From: Enchytraeus crypticus
Lineage: Eukaryota; Annelida; Clitellata; Enchytraeida; Enchytraeidae
Reading direction: 5' to 3'
NCBI GenBank assembly: GCA_905160935.1
Contig: CAJHZI010000293.1
Span: forward strand, 821,501-885,500
Length of the DNA stretch: 64,000 nt
Shown: positions 12,593 to 25,700 of the stretch, in pieces
Position numbering within the stretch: the stretch's first letter is position 1
How the letters are laid out: each line of letters begins with the position of its first letter
Program-made: the position numbers and the translations under genes
Notes under the pieces: model-generated
Database searches by the model: none
The model's input: the letters and a program-made list of their open reading frames with translations, nothing else
Told to the model about the DNA's origin: nothing

Positions 12593-13239
12593 GTCATGGT
12601 GTAGTATAATATACTACATTATTATATAATATAATTCTACAGGCAGAAGTTTAATCAACGAATACACACAATCGCCATTTCAATACGCAAACGTCAATCA
12701 ATTGAGTCCCTGACAATCACTTACAGAAATTTCCATCGGTCAGTGATTGTGCGACATTTCGTTCCGTTACCGGTCGTTCCGTTACCGGAGAAATACATCA
12801 GTATTCTTTAATGTTCCAGGAGGCTTAGCGACTTAGGATTCGAGGCACAGCTTCTAGGTTAGTATTCACTGAATTAGCCATTTCCGCTTGCGTAGGAAAA
12901 TAGGAAGAACTCTTCTCCTAGAGGGCAGCATTTAAGAGGATTTACGATCAACTAACAATCCATCAATCGACGACTGATTGATACATGGAAAATACTATTT
13001 GGCGCTACAATTGCAAGCGTATCTTAAATTATACTACACAAACTCCTTTTAAATAGGAAGTTTCTTAACAAAAGACTATCACTAACTAATTATTGTAAAA
13101 GAGTAAATCATTAAAAGTTCATCAGTGACTTTTGCGACAGTTTAAAGTAATATATAGTTCCGTGCGAGCAACATAGGAAAGTCGTTTTAAATTTCGAACA
13201 ATATATACAAGATATTCAATTCAGAATATTTCTTTCTCA

Positions 13240-13391
13240 TTATTTTCTTTCTCTCAGCGTTCCATTTCGATGATGTCTTCGTCGTCCAAAAGATTTCTTT
13301 CTTAATATCTCTCTTTGTTTCTCTCTAGCTGCTGGATGAGGGTGGATGTCAGCTTCTTTCTCATTCTGTTTGAGCGCTTGGGTGTCAGTGT
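13240..13391 (-). other. Exon-like open segment downstream of VIRMA (3' UTR or alternative end)
   Basis: On the minus strand an AG at 13,392-13,393 is followed by an open frame of about 50 codons to TAA at 13,240-13,242. It encodes a charged, basic peptide containing DTQALKQNEKEAD, AAREKQREILRKKS and FGRRRHHRNG. Its base composition is richer in G and C than the surroundings. I do not recognise the peptide. It lies about 510 nt past the VIRMA stop on the same strand, so it may be VIRMA 3' UTR, an alternative last exon or chance. The acceptor has only a modest pyrimidine tract. Confidence 0.25.
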
Positions 13392-13901
13392 CTGTTTTTC
13401 ATTACAGAGGAAATACAGGAACTTTCACGAGATCTGACAGTTGCACAACATCACTTCTCATAAATCTGTAAACAGATAAATCAACACCTTACAAAATAAC
13501 ATAAAAATAAAACAATAGCCTTGAAAAATATAATTTTTGTAATCGTAACTTAAAAATGTAATATCTTACGTAAATGTCATTGATATTAAACTCAAAATCT
13601 CTATATGGGCTATGTGCTTAGCCTGTCGATTGTTGGCAAGTTGTTCGACAGCAGATCACTAGGTGCAGGGTTCAAATTCAGTGCTCTCCCCGTCACTGAC
13701 AAGCTATTCGAAACTGACGTTAAACTTGGCCTTACAGACTTGATTTACTAGAGTATCAAAAAAGTTGTAATAAAAGCCAATAGCATTGAAGTGACAGAAA
13801 TTCCCGACCCTACCTAAACAAGGATACAAGAGAAGTTTACGATGATGATGATGATGATTAAAGTGAATGAAATAACTAAAGTTCACACTAAACCTGTTAG
13901 T

Positions 13902-15627
13902 TTAGTACGGATAGGGACGATTGATGTATCTCTGATCAGTCTGCCTGCCCTTAATATCCTGCTGCCAGCCCGGAGCCCCGCCCACGTACCAGCCGACTCC
14001 ACCCCCTTCCTCTCTTCTTCTCTCCATCGGATTCTGCATCCCAGCTCCACCGCTATAACAATCATTGAAGTAAGATAAATTATAATACAAAAATACACAA
14101 GTAATGAACGATTAGTGTCAAGATTTTAACTAGTAAATATATTAATAATTTACAGAAATATATTCATCATCATCTTCTTTTTAATCCCAATTTAACTAGG
14201 GTCGGGATACGAATGGACATTATCCACTCCTCTCTGTCCCACATCATATCAAATCTCTTACATTCGTTTTAGAAAATGTTGTAGCAATTTCTAGAGCCTA
14301 GGCGCCCACCAACCGAATGTCCTTTCTGACGTTGGTTTGTATTTTAGTGCTTCTGTCGCCTTCTACGACAAGTTCAGTCACCGGTTGGTCTATTCTTCAA
14401 ACAACCCGGACGCAACACGGAGACTTTTACACAAATATATTAATACATGTATATTAAATAGTAAATATAAATTATTTGAGATTACTCTTATAAAATTTCT
14501 ACTAATTTTGGATTTACACAGCTTTGGAAAACTATCTGCTTAAAATGAAAATAATACAACCTTCAAGACATCAAATTTAAAATATCTGAATTTCACTTAC
14601 CTAGGGCCGAAGCCTCCACCCTGGGGCATATTGCCACCGCTCCCATATCCTGGCCTCTGATTGGTTCTACCACCCCACTGGCTACCCCCAACAACTTTAG
14701 GTGCACCCCCCATCATTGGGGGGCCTGTGGCGGTACCCCTAACCATCATACCCCCGCCACGTGAATTAGTCTGCATGGCGCTCCCCGGCATGTTCATACC
14801 ACCTCTGTTATTATTGTAGCCACCTCGACCCATGCCTGCAATACATAACGAGCAATCAATCAATCAATAAGAATTTAACGTCCGGTTCCTCGCCATAAGG
14901 CAATGTCAGGGACGTCCCTTGCAGACTCTACTCAAACAGGCGCCAAAGCACCACACGATGATGACTGAGTACATAGAGACCATAAGAGAAAGCGAGATCT
15001 AAATAGTGAAAGTCCAAGATCCAAGGCAAGGAGGTCAAAATTTAGACCTATGGCGGAAAGAGATGGGTTTTTAGTTTTTATTGGGTTTTCAATCATTCAA
15101 TCAGATAAGTTAATCATATAAATCATCAGTAAATTAAAATGTAAAATAGTGAACTTGTTCTACAGCAAATTAGAATGTATTACAGACAACTGCAAAGACT
15201 CTATACCTTTGATCAGTCGTTGTGCAAACTACTATGAAAACATTTAATTAATTGGTACTCTACAAGAATTAAACAAAACTTAAATATTTTAAAAAATTAA
15301 TTAAAGAACAGTATCTAGAGAACAATAAATGTACAGTTGATGCACTCCTTGATATAATTGTACTAGTATGTCAAAAATCTTTACCTCCATCTCTGTGTCC
15401 ATAGCTACCAGCTGTTCCAAAGAACCCTCGACCCCTAAAGTTTCCTCTACCCCCACCACGATCAAACATCTGACCTCTGTTTACATCCTGTCAAAATAAA
15501 TCATTCAATAATATATAAATTAGTTGGATGATTTGATAACTACTTCATATGTTGATATGAAGAGAAAGGCAGACGATAGAAATATGTGGATGAGTTTTGT
15601 ACCATGAACCTACCAATAGGCAGCGCT

Positions 15628-15709
<82 letters not shown>

Positions 15710-16742
15710 CAATCTTGCAGCGATCACATAATCAATTAAATACATGAAAGAACTTTAAATATATAATACAATACTATTATTCCTATTTATTGTGATACAT
15801 AAATTCAGTAATAAAACAATTGAATAATGATATCGAAGTCATGCAGTTATTAAGTAAATTTTTAGATTTTTAGATTAAATCATAGAGAAAAGTACAATAA
15901 GAATTAGGGTACGGTATAAAGTATTAAGAATTAAAAAATTCAAGTAAATATAAAGCTAACTGCACAACAGTGCACATCTATATTATACCATTCAATAACG
16001 TATTATTCAAAAATATAATTTTAATATCTTATAGACCCCAATCATCTACATTAAAAGAATTTTAAATGCAATACCTCAGGATGTCTCTGAGCATTGTTGA
16101 TAGCCTGAGGAATCTGCATAGGCCCGAAGGCGTTACCAGGCTGATGCCCCATCTCTATCTTGTTGAAGTCGTCGACGTGCATGGAGGGGGGTCGAGAAGT
16201 GTTGGGGGGTCTTGAGCGAAACATGTCGCTGCGCCCCGCCCCGCCCCCCATTCCTCCCCCACCCCGTCCAAATCCTCTGCCTCTCATCGGGGCCACTGTG
16301 AAACGATAACATAATAATTTAAGTCACAATTTCTAATAGCTTCTAGACGCCTTATCACTTATTAAGTTTTCATTATTATTATCATTATTACTTATTAATA
16401 CTTATTATTACTTATGAGTTATTATTATTATCACTTATTAAAACCACTTATCACTTTTGTCAATATTTGCAATTTTAAGTACACGTACTTCTTTCCAATA
16501 TTTGTAAAAAAAATTGAAAATAATTTATCCATTATCATTTGTCTAGATTTATTTAAATGACCATAAAGAGAGCAGAGCTAACTTTAAAAAATGTAAAATA
16601 CTAAAATGAGCAATGTTAGTTCTTAAAGTTAAAATTAAATTAGATGCGCCTAAATGAGTAAGTAGAGTAAAAATACCAACCAAATCCTCCATTTCCATGC
16701 TGTCTGCTCGTATTAATTGTGTCGGTACCTCTGCGTACAGCC
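13902..16742 (-). CDS. VIRMA: VIRMA exons 37-41: conserved SRPPSMHVDDF motif and Gly/Arg/Met-rich tail
   Basis: These exons encode residues about 1,812-2,068. Exon 38 has an RG-rich lead (APMRGRGFGRGGGG), then RPPNTSRPPSMHVDDF (residues about 1,861-1,876), the most conserved C-terminal motif of the family. Exons 39-41 are Gly/Arg/Asn/Met-rich with RGG and RGR units, suggesting RNA binding. Exon 37 ends at a weak donor (GTTGGT, GT at 16,679-16,680). I chose it because the better-looking GTATTT four bases downstream breaks the frame into exon 38. Exon 40 ends at donor AG|GTAAGTG, and reading through it meets TAA at once. Exon 41 ends RYINRPYPY, stop at 13,902-13,904. Confidence 0.92.
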
Positions 16743-19700
16743 CTGTATCATAGAAAACAGTAAAAGCAATGAGTGAATTGAAAATAAATTTGAAAATGTA
16801 ATAAATTGTCGATCACATTTACTATTATTAATCCCACAAAAGGGAAGCAGTTAGAGTGCTACAGCAATACAGAGGAAGTTACATCAAATTCTCAGTCTCG
16901 AAATTTTTAATGCACAAATGATTATTAAATAGAATTTAACAAAAGACCTGACATATAGAAAGTAATTAGTAGATGCATCTATAAATTATATAATTAATTC
17001 ACCATCTGTGTAACAGTTATGTAGCAAACAACGACGGCAACAATAACAATAGAATGTGATATTGGAAAACTGGAACTGAAACAATATCTTAAAGCATCCA
17101 AAAATTTACATAAATGCTGTAACTGCACCAACAACGAAGAGATAGTTCACGAGCGTGACACTCTCAAGACAGATAGACTAAAGAAGTATTATCTACTACA
17201 GATCGACTAACGAAGTGTTATTCTAAAGACAGATCGACTAAGCAAGCGCTATCTACTAAACAAAGCGCTACCTACTAAACAAAGTGCTATCTACTAAAGG
17301 AGTGTTATCCACCAAAGACAGATAGACTAAAGCAGAGCTATCTAGCGAAGACAGACAGACAGACAGATAGAAGTGTTATCTACTCACGTGACACGCTTCT
17401 TTCTCTTCGGCAAGGCGGACAGTTCAGAGGTCGTCGAGCCTTTCTTCAGCTCTGCCTCGAGGTCAAGCTCTGGACAGTACTTGGTCGCCAGTTCTATCAG
17501 ATTGATCTTCACCTAACAAAACACAGCATCAACCATTAACACATTCAAAATAAAGAACATCCATGATTTTTCCATCAGTCTATTTGCAAATGTTTAAATT
17601 GTTACGCAATTTATTGTTCATTATCCATGTTAACAATCCGGTGAATATCTCAGGTTTTGCTTGAGACCAGCTCGTTTTGAAATTGAAACCAGGTTCATTC
17701 GTCCCTGGCTTATTCATTAAAATATCAAGAGGTTACCATCACCTCCCTCAACGAGCAACACTGCGGTGGATTAAATTCTTCGATAAATTTCAGATATATA
17801 CAGAACAAAAGAAAATTCGTAAACATGAAGGGTAGTAAAACAGGTAGATCGAATTCAAAAAATAAACCTGTACCAGAAATTGTCATGAATTAAAATCCGT
17901 GTGGTTATAAAGTCTTATTCTAGGAAAATTAATAGAGAAATGTCAAATAGAATTTAAAAAGTTAACGTTAACATCAGTTTCCTCACTCAAAAGCGATGTC
18001 AGTGATGGGCGAGCCCAAGATTTGAACCCGCACATACTGATCCGCGGTCGGATCAGTTTGGTTTTATTCGAGTATCTTACCGACATCCCACTGGCTCCAG
18101 CCAGTGACGATGACGGTAAGATACTGGAATAAAAATAGAATTAGATAGTAACTATACATACGAGATCGTGTTCGTTGTCGTTCTCGTCGCCCATAGGGGT
18201 GGAGAGCCAGTAGGTGGCGCTCAGCCTGTCGTCCTCGTCGTCCGTGATGAGGTAGACGGTTCTATCGCTGAACTGAGTCGAAAGGGACAGAGGTTCTGGC
18301 ATCACAGGCTCGTTAATCTCTGTTCAAGTACAAAAGACATCAGATATGTCAGCAAGTAATATCAAAACTCAGCTGATAATATAATTAACGATTATAGTTT
18401 TAATAAAAAGTTCACTCGTATGTACTCAGAAAAAGTTAAGACATCTCTCTATCTCTCCCTTTCATTCAAGCAAAAACAACTACATCTTTCTCCATAGCAA
18501 AAGTCTCGTTCTAAACTGACTTTATGGCATTGATCTTTTAATTTAAAGTCTAAAGTAAGCCATCATTGTTGGCAATTAAGCACTTAATTGAAGAGCTCAA
18601 AATTAACGTTTACTTTACAGTAGAACAGTTATTTGTGTAAATAATAACAATGAAAGTTTTACATTGTTCTGCTCTTTTCTGACAAAATTCTAGTTTTACA
18701 TACTTATTAAACTGAATTTTCTAAATAAATAAAAAAGGTAAACTGGGAATAAAGGGAAAATGATAAGTAAACAATAAATAAATAAAAGTAAATTCCATTA
18801 AAACTAAGTAAATTCAACTAAATCTGCTACTGTTTCTAAGGCAGCAAAATGTCCATTTTTCATCAGTGGGAATAAATATAGGTGTCAATTCAGAGCAATA
18901 ATGCAATATAATCACACAAATACGACAGTCGTAACCGCTCGTATTAAGTGATATTCTAGAATTAGACAGGCAGGATATGTTACCAGGTCGTTGGGGCTGC
19001 TCATCAGTTGACTGCAGCACAGTGACCAGTGCGTGCACACTCTCGTACACCGGCTTAAGAGTCTCCTCATCCTTAGCATAGTCCTGCACAACAAAACACC
19101 GCAGAGTTAGAGATACATCAAGAAGAGTGAATTATACGTCTTAACATAATGTTTTCTACTTTTAAGGGGACTAGTGAGAGATACACCACAGAGAGTGAAT
19201 TATACTCTTAACATAATGTTTTCTACTTTTAAGGGGACTAGTGAGAGATACACCACAGAGAGTGAATTACACGTCTTAACATAATGCTTTCTGCTGGGAC
19301 AACCACAATCAAAATTCAACAATAAAATTAAACCTTTCACAAAAGACTTTACATTAAATTATCACAAAAGACTCTACAAGATTTCTGTTATATTTATTAT
19401 ATAAAAACCACTAGAAAATATTAAATACACTTACCTATCTAATTGAAGTAAAATTATAATTATAACAATATTAAAACCGCAATTGGAAGAACAGTAAAAT
19501 GCTGAAAAGCTATACAAGATCAAAGAGCAAGAACGAATAAACGAAGAGAATATAAAGAAAAAAAATAAAAAATTTAAAAAAACTGAACTCTACATAAGAT
19601 CAAGGAACAAGAATGGATAGACTTACACAGAGCAGAAAAAATACAAAATAAGAAGAAAAACTGAACTCTACACAAGATCAAGGAATAAGAATGGATATAA

Positions 19701-22700
19701 TTACACAGAGCAGAGCATCCAGTTCATACAGCGGATGATCCACCTCTCCGGTCCAGCTCAACAGCTGACCTATCTCCACGTTACTCATCGTCAACTTCCT
19801 GTCGTACAGCGACACCACTCCCGCCAGCTCGGGGTCACTGAGGTCATCTGGCAACATGCCAGCTGGCACGACGCCAGGAGGAACAGCCACCAGTGGCGGG
19901 GAAAGGAGGAACTGAATGCATTCAGCGGCTGATGAGAGGGTAGCGATGCAGTCTGAGCTGTCCTTGCTGAACGTGGCGTTGATGCCGCTAAAGAGATTAC
20001 AGAATGCTGTTGGAACAGTCTTCATCGCCCTGTTAAAAAAATAAATAAAATATACTTTAATAAATATAATAAAAATAATAAAGTAGATTTTGTTACGAAA
20101 TTCCCAATGACATTATAAAATATGCAAAAATGACGTGAAAATGTATATATATATATGCCAATGATAGTGTTAGTAAGTTAAAGCATAATGATTATTATAA
20201 ATGATTAATTTTCAAGCATAAATTTTACAATCAATGATCGTACTCTTTCAATACAACTGTATACGCATTAGCTGATAAACTGAACATAAACTGAGCACAA
20301 GGCAACGGGAAACCTCCTCAGAAGCCATATTTTACCTCAAGCTATAGACTACATACGGATGAGTAAGACATAGCCCTATGTGAAGGGATTAACTTGTTAA
20401 TCTATGGAGTGCTCAATGTGGAGTGTGAAAGCAGATTCAAAATATTATGTACCATGGACCTGCCACATGGCAGAGACCTGGAGAGAATTTATTAATAGAT
20501 ACAATAAGTTAATGATGGAATTACTCACTGTTTGACGTGATAGAAGCCGTAGTCATGGTCCATGAGCAGTGTTAGAGTGCGCAGTGATGGGAGAATTGAG
20601 GAAAATCTCTGGTCTCTGTTGTCTATGTGCTTCAGGAGACCCACTGCTATCTCTGACAGCTGATCCTTAGACGGTAGACCGTTAGATAGCTGCTCAGAAA
20701 ATAAATCAGAATACTACATTTAAATATCATCATCAACTTCTCTTGAATCCCAGTTTAACTAGGTTCAGGAAACATTGAAATATAATAATTACAATTAAAT
20801 CATACTATAAATATAAAGATATTACTGTACATAGCAGTAGTAATACTATTATTAGTATTAATAATAATCAACAAATCGAAGCAGAATATTCGATAACTGT
20901 TCATACAATATTAGAATAAAACTTAAAAAATAAAACAAATTTTAAAATTAAAATTAAATACAAATTAATATAAATAGCAATATCGTAAAATACATTGGAA
21001 TATGCAAAAAAATATTGAAGATAAAAATTTGCACACTAACACAGTTACTTGGTCTCTAAGCTTACACATCTTCTACATGAGAGGATTGGACATGACATAG
21101 TATTCAGAACGTCAATTCTTTATGGGCCATCAAGAACTCTATCCTTTTGCATGTCCCAAAAATTGTTTGGCTCCAATCCGAGAAATATTATTTAATAAAA
21201 TTACTTTGATTTTTTGTTAATTCAGAAATGATTCACTGATTCTGGTTTGTATGAATTAAATATCATATTAGGATCAGTAGAATTAGTTAAATGTAACTAT
21301 GAATAGCATTTTTAATTAAGATATAGTCATACCCGCTGCATAACTTCTGGCGTAGCAAGTCTTCCATCAGACGTTGTCAGGTTGATTTCAACATCACACA
21401 GAGATTGGAATATCGACTGAAATACAGAACAACAATCAAAAATTTCGAAAATTAGAACAATTATATCAATAATTGTAACCTCAGCGTAGCACCTGACCAA
21501 GCAAGCGTGGTAGAATTTAAATACAAGTCTGCTGCATGGAGCAGTCTATATGTATAATGAGTGATTGGCATCTGAATGTCAATCATAAAAAGTGGATAAA
21601 TTAGTGATAAGAGTCTAAAAAACTAGTAAAAATTTCACTGGTATCATCAACTACATGATACTAATACCACCAATTAGTCAGTTAAATTATATAATTAATT
21701 ATTAATTACTAGATTATTACTAAAGCTTTACTGAAACCTTTATGAATTTAATAGGTTAGAGACAGTGATAGAAAGAGAGAAAGAGAGAACAAATCTTAGA
21801 GGAATCGTTTTCATGAACAAATGGCAATTTTTAAAGCAACGAAGAAATCAGAGTAATCTAGTCGCACAGACTTACCACAATAGATTCCTGCGCCTGAGTG
21901 TCAGTGTCTTCATCAGACACTACGTTAAACAGCTCCATCAGTCGACCCAGTACACTACTGTACTTCTCGTCAGTCTTCACCCTGGACAAAAAACAATGAA
22001 AAACTTCTATTATTATTATTATTATTATTATTACTATTAATACAGCTTTTTAATCAGTCATTTCAGCTATAATCAGTCATTTCTGATTGTTCTCAGGATA
22101 TATTAAAAGTATCTGAGAGAATTTATTTATTTTACTTCGATTTATTTTTAAGGGCATTTGGTTGGTGAGCGCCTAGGCTCCAGAAATAGCTACATAAATT
22201 TAAAAGAATGGAAAAGTCTCAAATAGGGGATTGACTGATGAATGATATGATGTAGGACTGAGAGGATTTGAGACAGTCTATTCGTGTCCCGACCCTAGTT
22301 AAACTGGAATTCAAGGGAAGAAGATGATTATATTATTATTACTATTATTATTATAGCTTTTTAATCAGTCATTTCAGCTAATAAGCAGTCATTTCTGATT
22401 GTTCTTATGAAACATTAAAAGTATCTCTGAGAATAAATTTATTTATTTTACTTCAACTTATTTATATAAAAAAATCTATTAATTATATTAGTGCACAACT
22501 ATTAGCTTTAATTTAGCAATTTTCATTACAGCTCTGCTACTACTTGTAGTTAATCTCTTTTGAATGGACTTCACGAGGAAAGAAAAACTGAAAATGTTCA
22601 AATCCAGCTAGCGCAGATTTCGTAAAAGGTAATTAAAAATCATCTCTGATCATATATCAATTATGGACATATATACGAAAAGGTACCTACTGATGGTGTA

Positions 22701-25700
22701 ATAAAGTAGAGCTGTGATATAACCAAATTCCAATATAATATACAAAACAACATATAATTATTCAAATTTATATATAAATAGCTGTAACCCACCAATATTG
22801 CTATATCATGTAAATTGTACTAGCAATATAATTTTTAAAATATTCACTAATTTCACCATTCATGGTACAAAATATTACTCAAAACAACCACTAATATAAC
22901 TGGCTGGAGGCAGTGGCGACGTCAGTAATATTCTCGATCGCGGATCAGTATGTGCGGGGTTTAAATCTTGGGCTCGCCCGTCACTGACTGACATTGCTTT
23001 CGAGTGAGGAAACTGACGTTAACCTTAGCTTTACCAGCTTTTTTACTTAGTATTTAACAGAGCTTACTTTGCACTCTAAATCACTTTGGACTGTTTTTCT
23101 GGATTTTGGAATTTGCACCGTTTTTGGACCTTCTTTTTGCTCGCCGGCTTAATTCTGTCTCAGTAGTGCTCGATGTTGTCATTGATGAATGTAGCACTCT
23201 AATTATTATTATTATTATTAAATATTACTTGTTAGTAGCACTTACCCAGACCGTGGAAGGAAGAGGAAAGCGGCTTTCACGGCCGCTTGGTTCATGAGGA
23301 AGGCGAAGAGGTTGAGGACGCGAGCAGTGGGTGTACAGCTGAACGACGTCTGTTTCCGCTCAGTCTCAGCGGCAGTCTCCTGAGACTTCGTCCTGCGAGA
23401 GTCTGCAGTCGATGCGTCGTTGTCCATAGCTTCCAGCAGCGTGTCCAGCATCGATCTGATCATTCAATCAATCAATCGATCAGTCAATCAGTATATAATG
23501 TGGAAACTGAATAAATCACTACACTTTAAGAAGAATCCGAGAGATATGAGAAATATTATAAGATTAAAATTCGAGATTATTAAAAATAGAGAGATATCAG
23601 AGAGATATGAGAAATATGAAAAGATTAAAATTAGAGAGATATATATGAGAAATATTATAATTATTAGATTAAGATTAGAGAGACATCAGAGAGATATGAG
23701 AAATATTATAAGATTAAGATTAGAGATATCAGAGAGATGTTATAAAGACTAGTCATTGAAACCCGAATGTATTTCTATAAAAACTATTTATTTCTATAAA
23801 AACTATTTATTTCTATAAAAACTATTTTTAAAAGCATTATCGAACATTGTCCACTAAAAGTACTACACGTGAAAATTGTTGCTATATGGCAACGGCACAG
23901 ATTGTACTATAATTATTTTATATATTATAAATATATAAAATTTACATATCTTACTCGTACACACCTGACAATGGCGAGAGCCGTGGGAACAGCCAAGTCA
24001 GCTAACTGCCAACAGACCCTTCGTAGCAGCTGATGCAGCGGTTGACAAGACGTACCTGAACAAAATAATCCACAAGTTAAATTATTATATGTAATTGTGT
24101 TATATACATCTCACCAAGTTATATTATTATAGATAATTGTGTTATATACATGTACATCTCATTAAGTTATATTATTATATGTAATTGTGTTATATACACC
24201 TCATTAAGTTATATTATAATATATAATTGTGTTATATACATCTCATTACGTTATATTATTATATATAATTGTGTTATATACATCTCATTAAGTTATATTA
24301 TAATATATAATTGTGTTATATACATCTCATTAAGTTATATTATTATATATAATTGTGTTATATACATGTACATCCTATTAAGATATATTATTATATATAA
24401 TTGTGTTATATACATCTCATTAAGTTACATTATTATATCTGATCTGATTTTGTTCTATTTTTATTCCCGACCCTAGTTAAGCTAGGATTCAAGGAAAGAT
24501 GATGATGATGCAATATAAATCTTATATGTAATTATATTTTATTATTGCTAATTATTATTATATATAATTATAAGTATATTCAATACTTATACATTAATTT
24601 TTTGTTTATATACAATAAAAACAGTTTGTATATTTATATAATAATTATAATCATCATCATCTTCTTCCCTTGAATGGCAACTTAACTAGGGTCAGAATAG
24701 TTCAGCTATATAGTAATTATCTACATATAATAAATATTATACAATATTATTGATAATTATCATATTTACTATATAAACATATATACATAATAAAATAGCT
24801 ATTTGCTAATACATAATTGCCAAAAATGAATAATATTAGTATTAAACAAAGTAAACACAATGAAATACTAAAATATTCTACATTAAATTGTATTTTATTC
24901 AAAACATGATAGACTTTGGATGAGGTTACCTGACAGACATCGGATGATGTTTTGTATTTGGGTGAAATGTGGATGTAGAAAGGCGCTCCAACGCTTGCGC
25001 AAGTTTACCAACTCCAGCAGCTCACTTGACGACAGAGTCTACATAACCATAACATTACCACAGATTAGAAACCATATCCACAAGTTAAATATATATATAT
25101 ACAAATATAGCAATAGCTATAGTATGCAAATATATTAAAAGTTCAAATATAATTAACAGAAATATAGCAATAACACAAGCAGTGAAAGAGAGACGGAAAA
25201 AACACTTTGAATTTAATGGCCAAATAGAAAAATATAAATCATCAGAACATAGAGAACCTTCAGTATGTTCATACACGATACAATTTTTATTGAATTTTTG
25301 GCAAGACACAGCGAAATTGATCTTTATTGCTCTGTCACGCTTTACTCGTTTAGTAAAGAAATTGTTCAAGGAATTCCTTAGCAATCAATAGAATTAAAGA
25401 TTAAAATATACGTTTTTGCAGCCTCAATAATAACCACTATTACAACGTAAGTATGAATACTACTACTACCGCATTATTATAGACACAAATAGATTAAAGC
25501 TTTTATTTCTACAAACCTCTTTAGACTGGATGGGCAGGGGAAGTGGCAACATTTCAGAGATGAGAATGAGACCACTAAGGTTTGTATACGGAGCAGTCAT
25601 AGTGTACTTTAGTACCTCCCTCAGCATTCCACTCCATAGGCTCTGACTTAGTGCTATACAGAAACAAGAAAATTACAATACAATGCAATATAATAAAATG

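Noticed and set aside
14597-14863. Independent glycine-rich protein gene
   Set aside because: The frame is VIRMA exon 40 extended into its intron; acceptor and donor place it within the larger gene.
15545-15745. Leucine-serine repeat peptide
   Set aside because: It is the reverse reading of an (AG)n microsatellite after a LINE end; the same applies at 30,282-30,581 and 56,067-56,399.
18168-18359. Plus-strand gene opposite VIRMA exon 35
   Set aside because: It is the antisense shadow of a conserved exon; the minus-strand frame carries the VIRMA motif DRTVYLITDDEDD.
24150-24476. Ile/Tyr-rich repeat protein
   Set aside because: It is a 42-43-bp tandem repeat inside a VIRMA intron.
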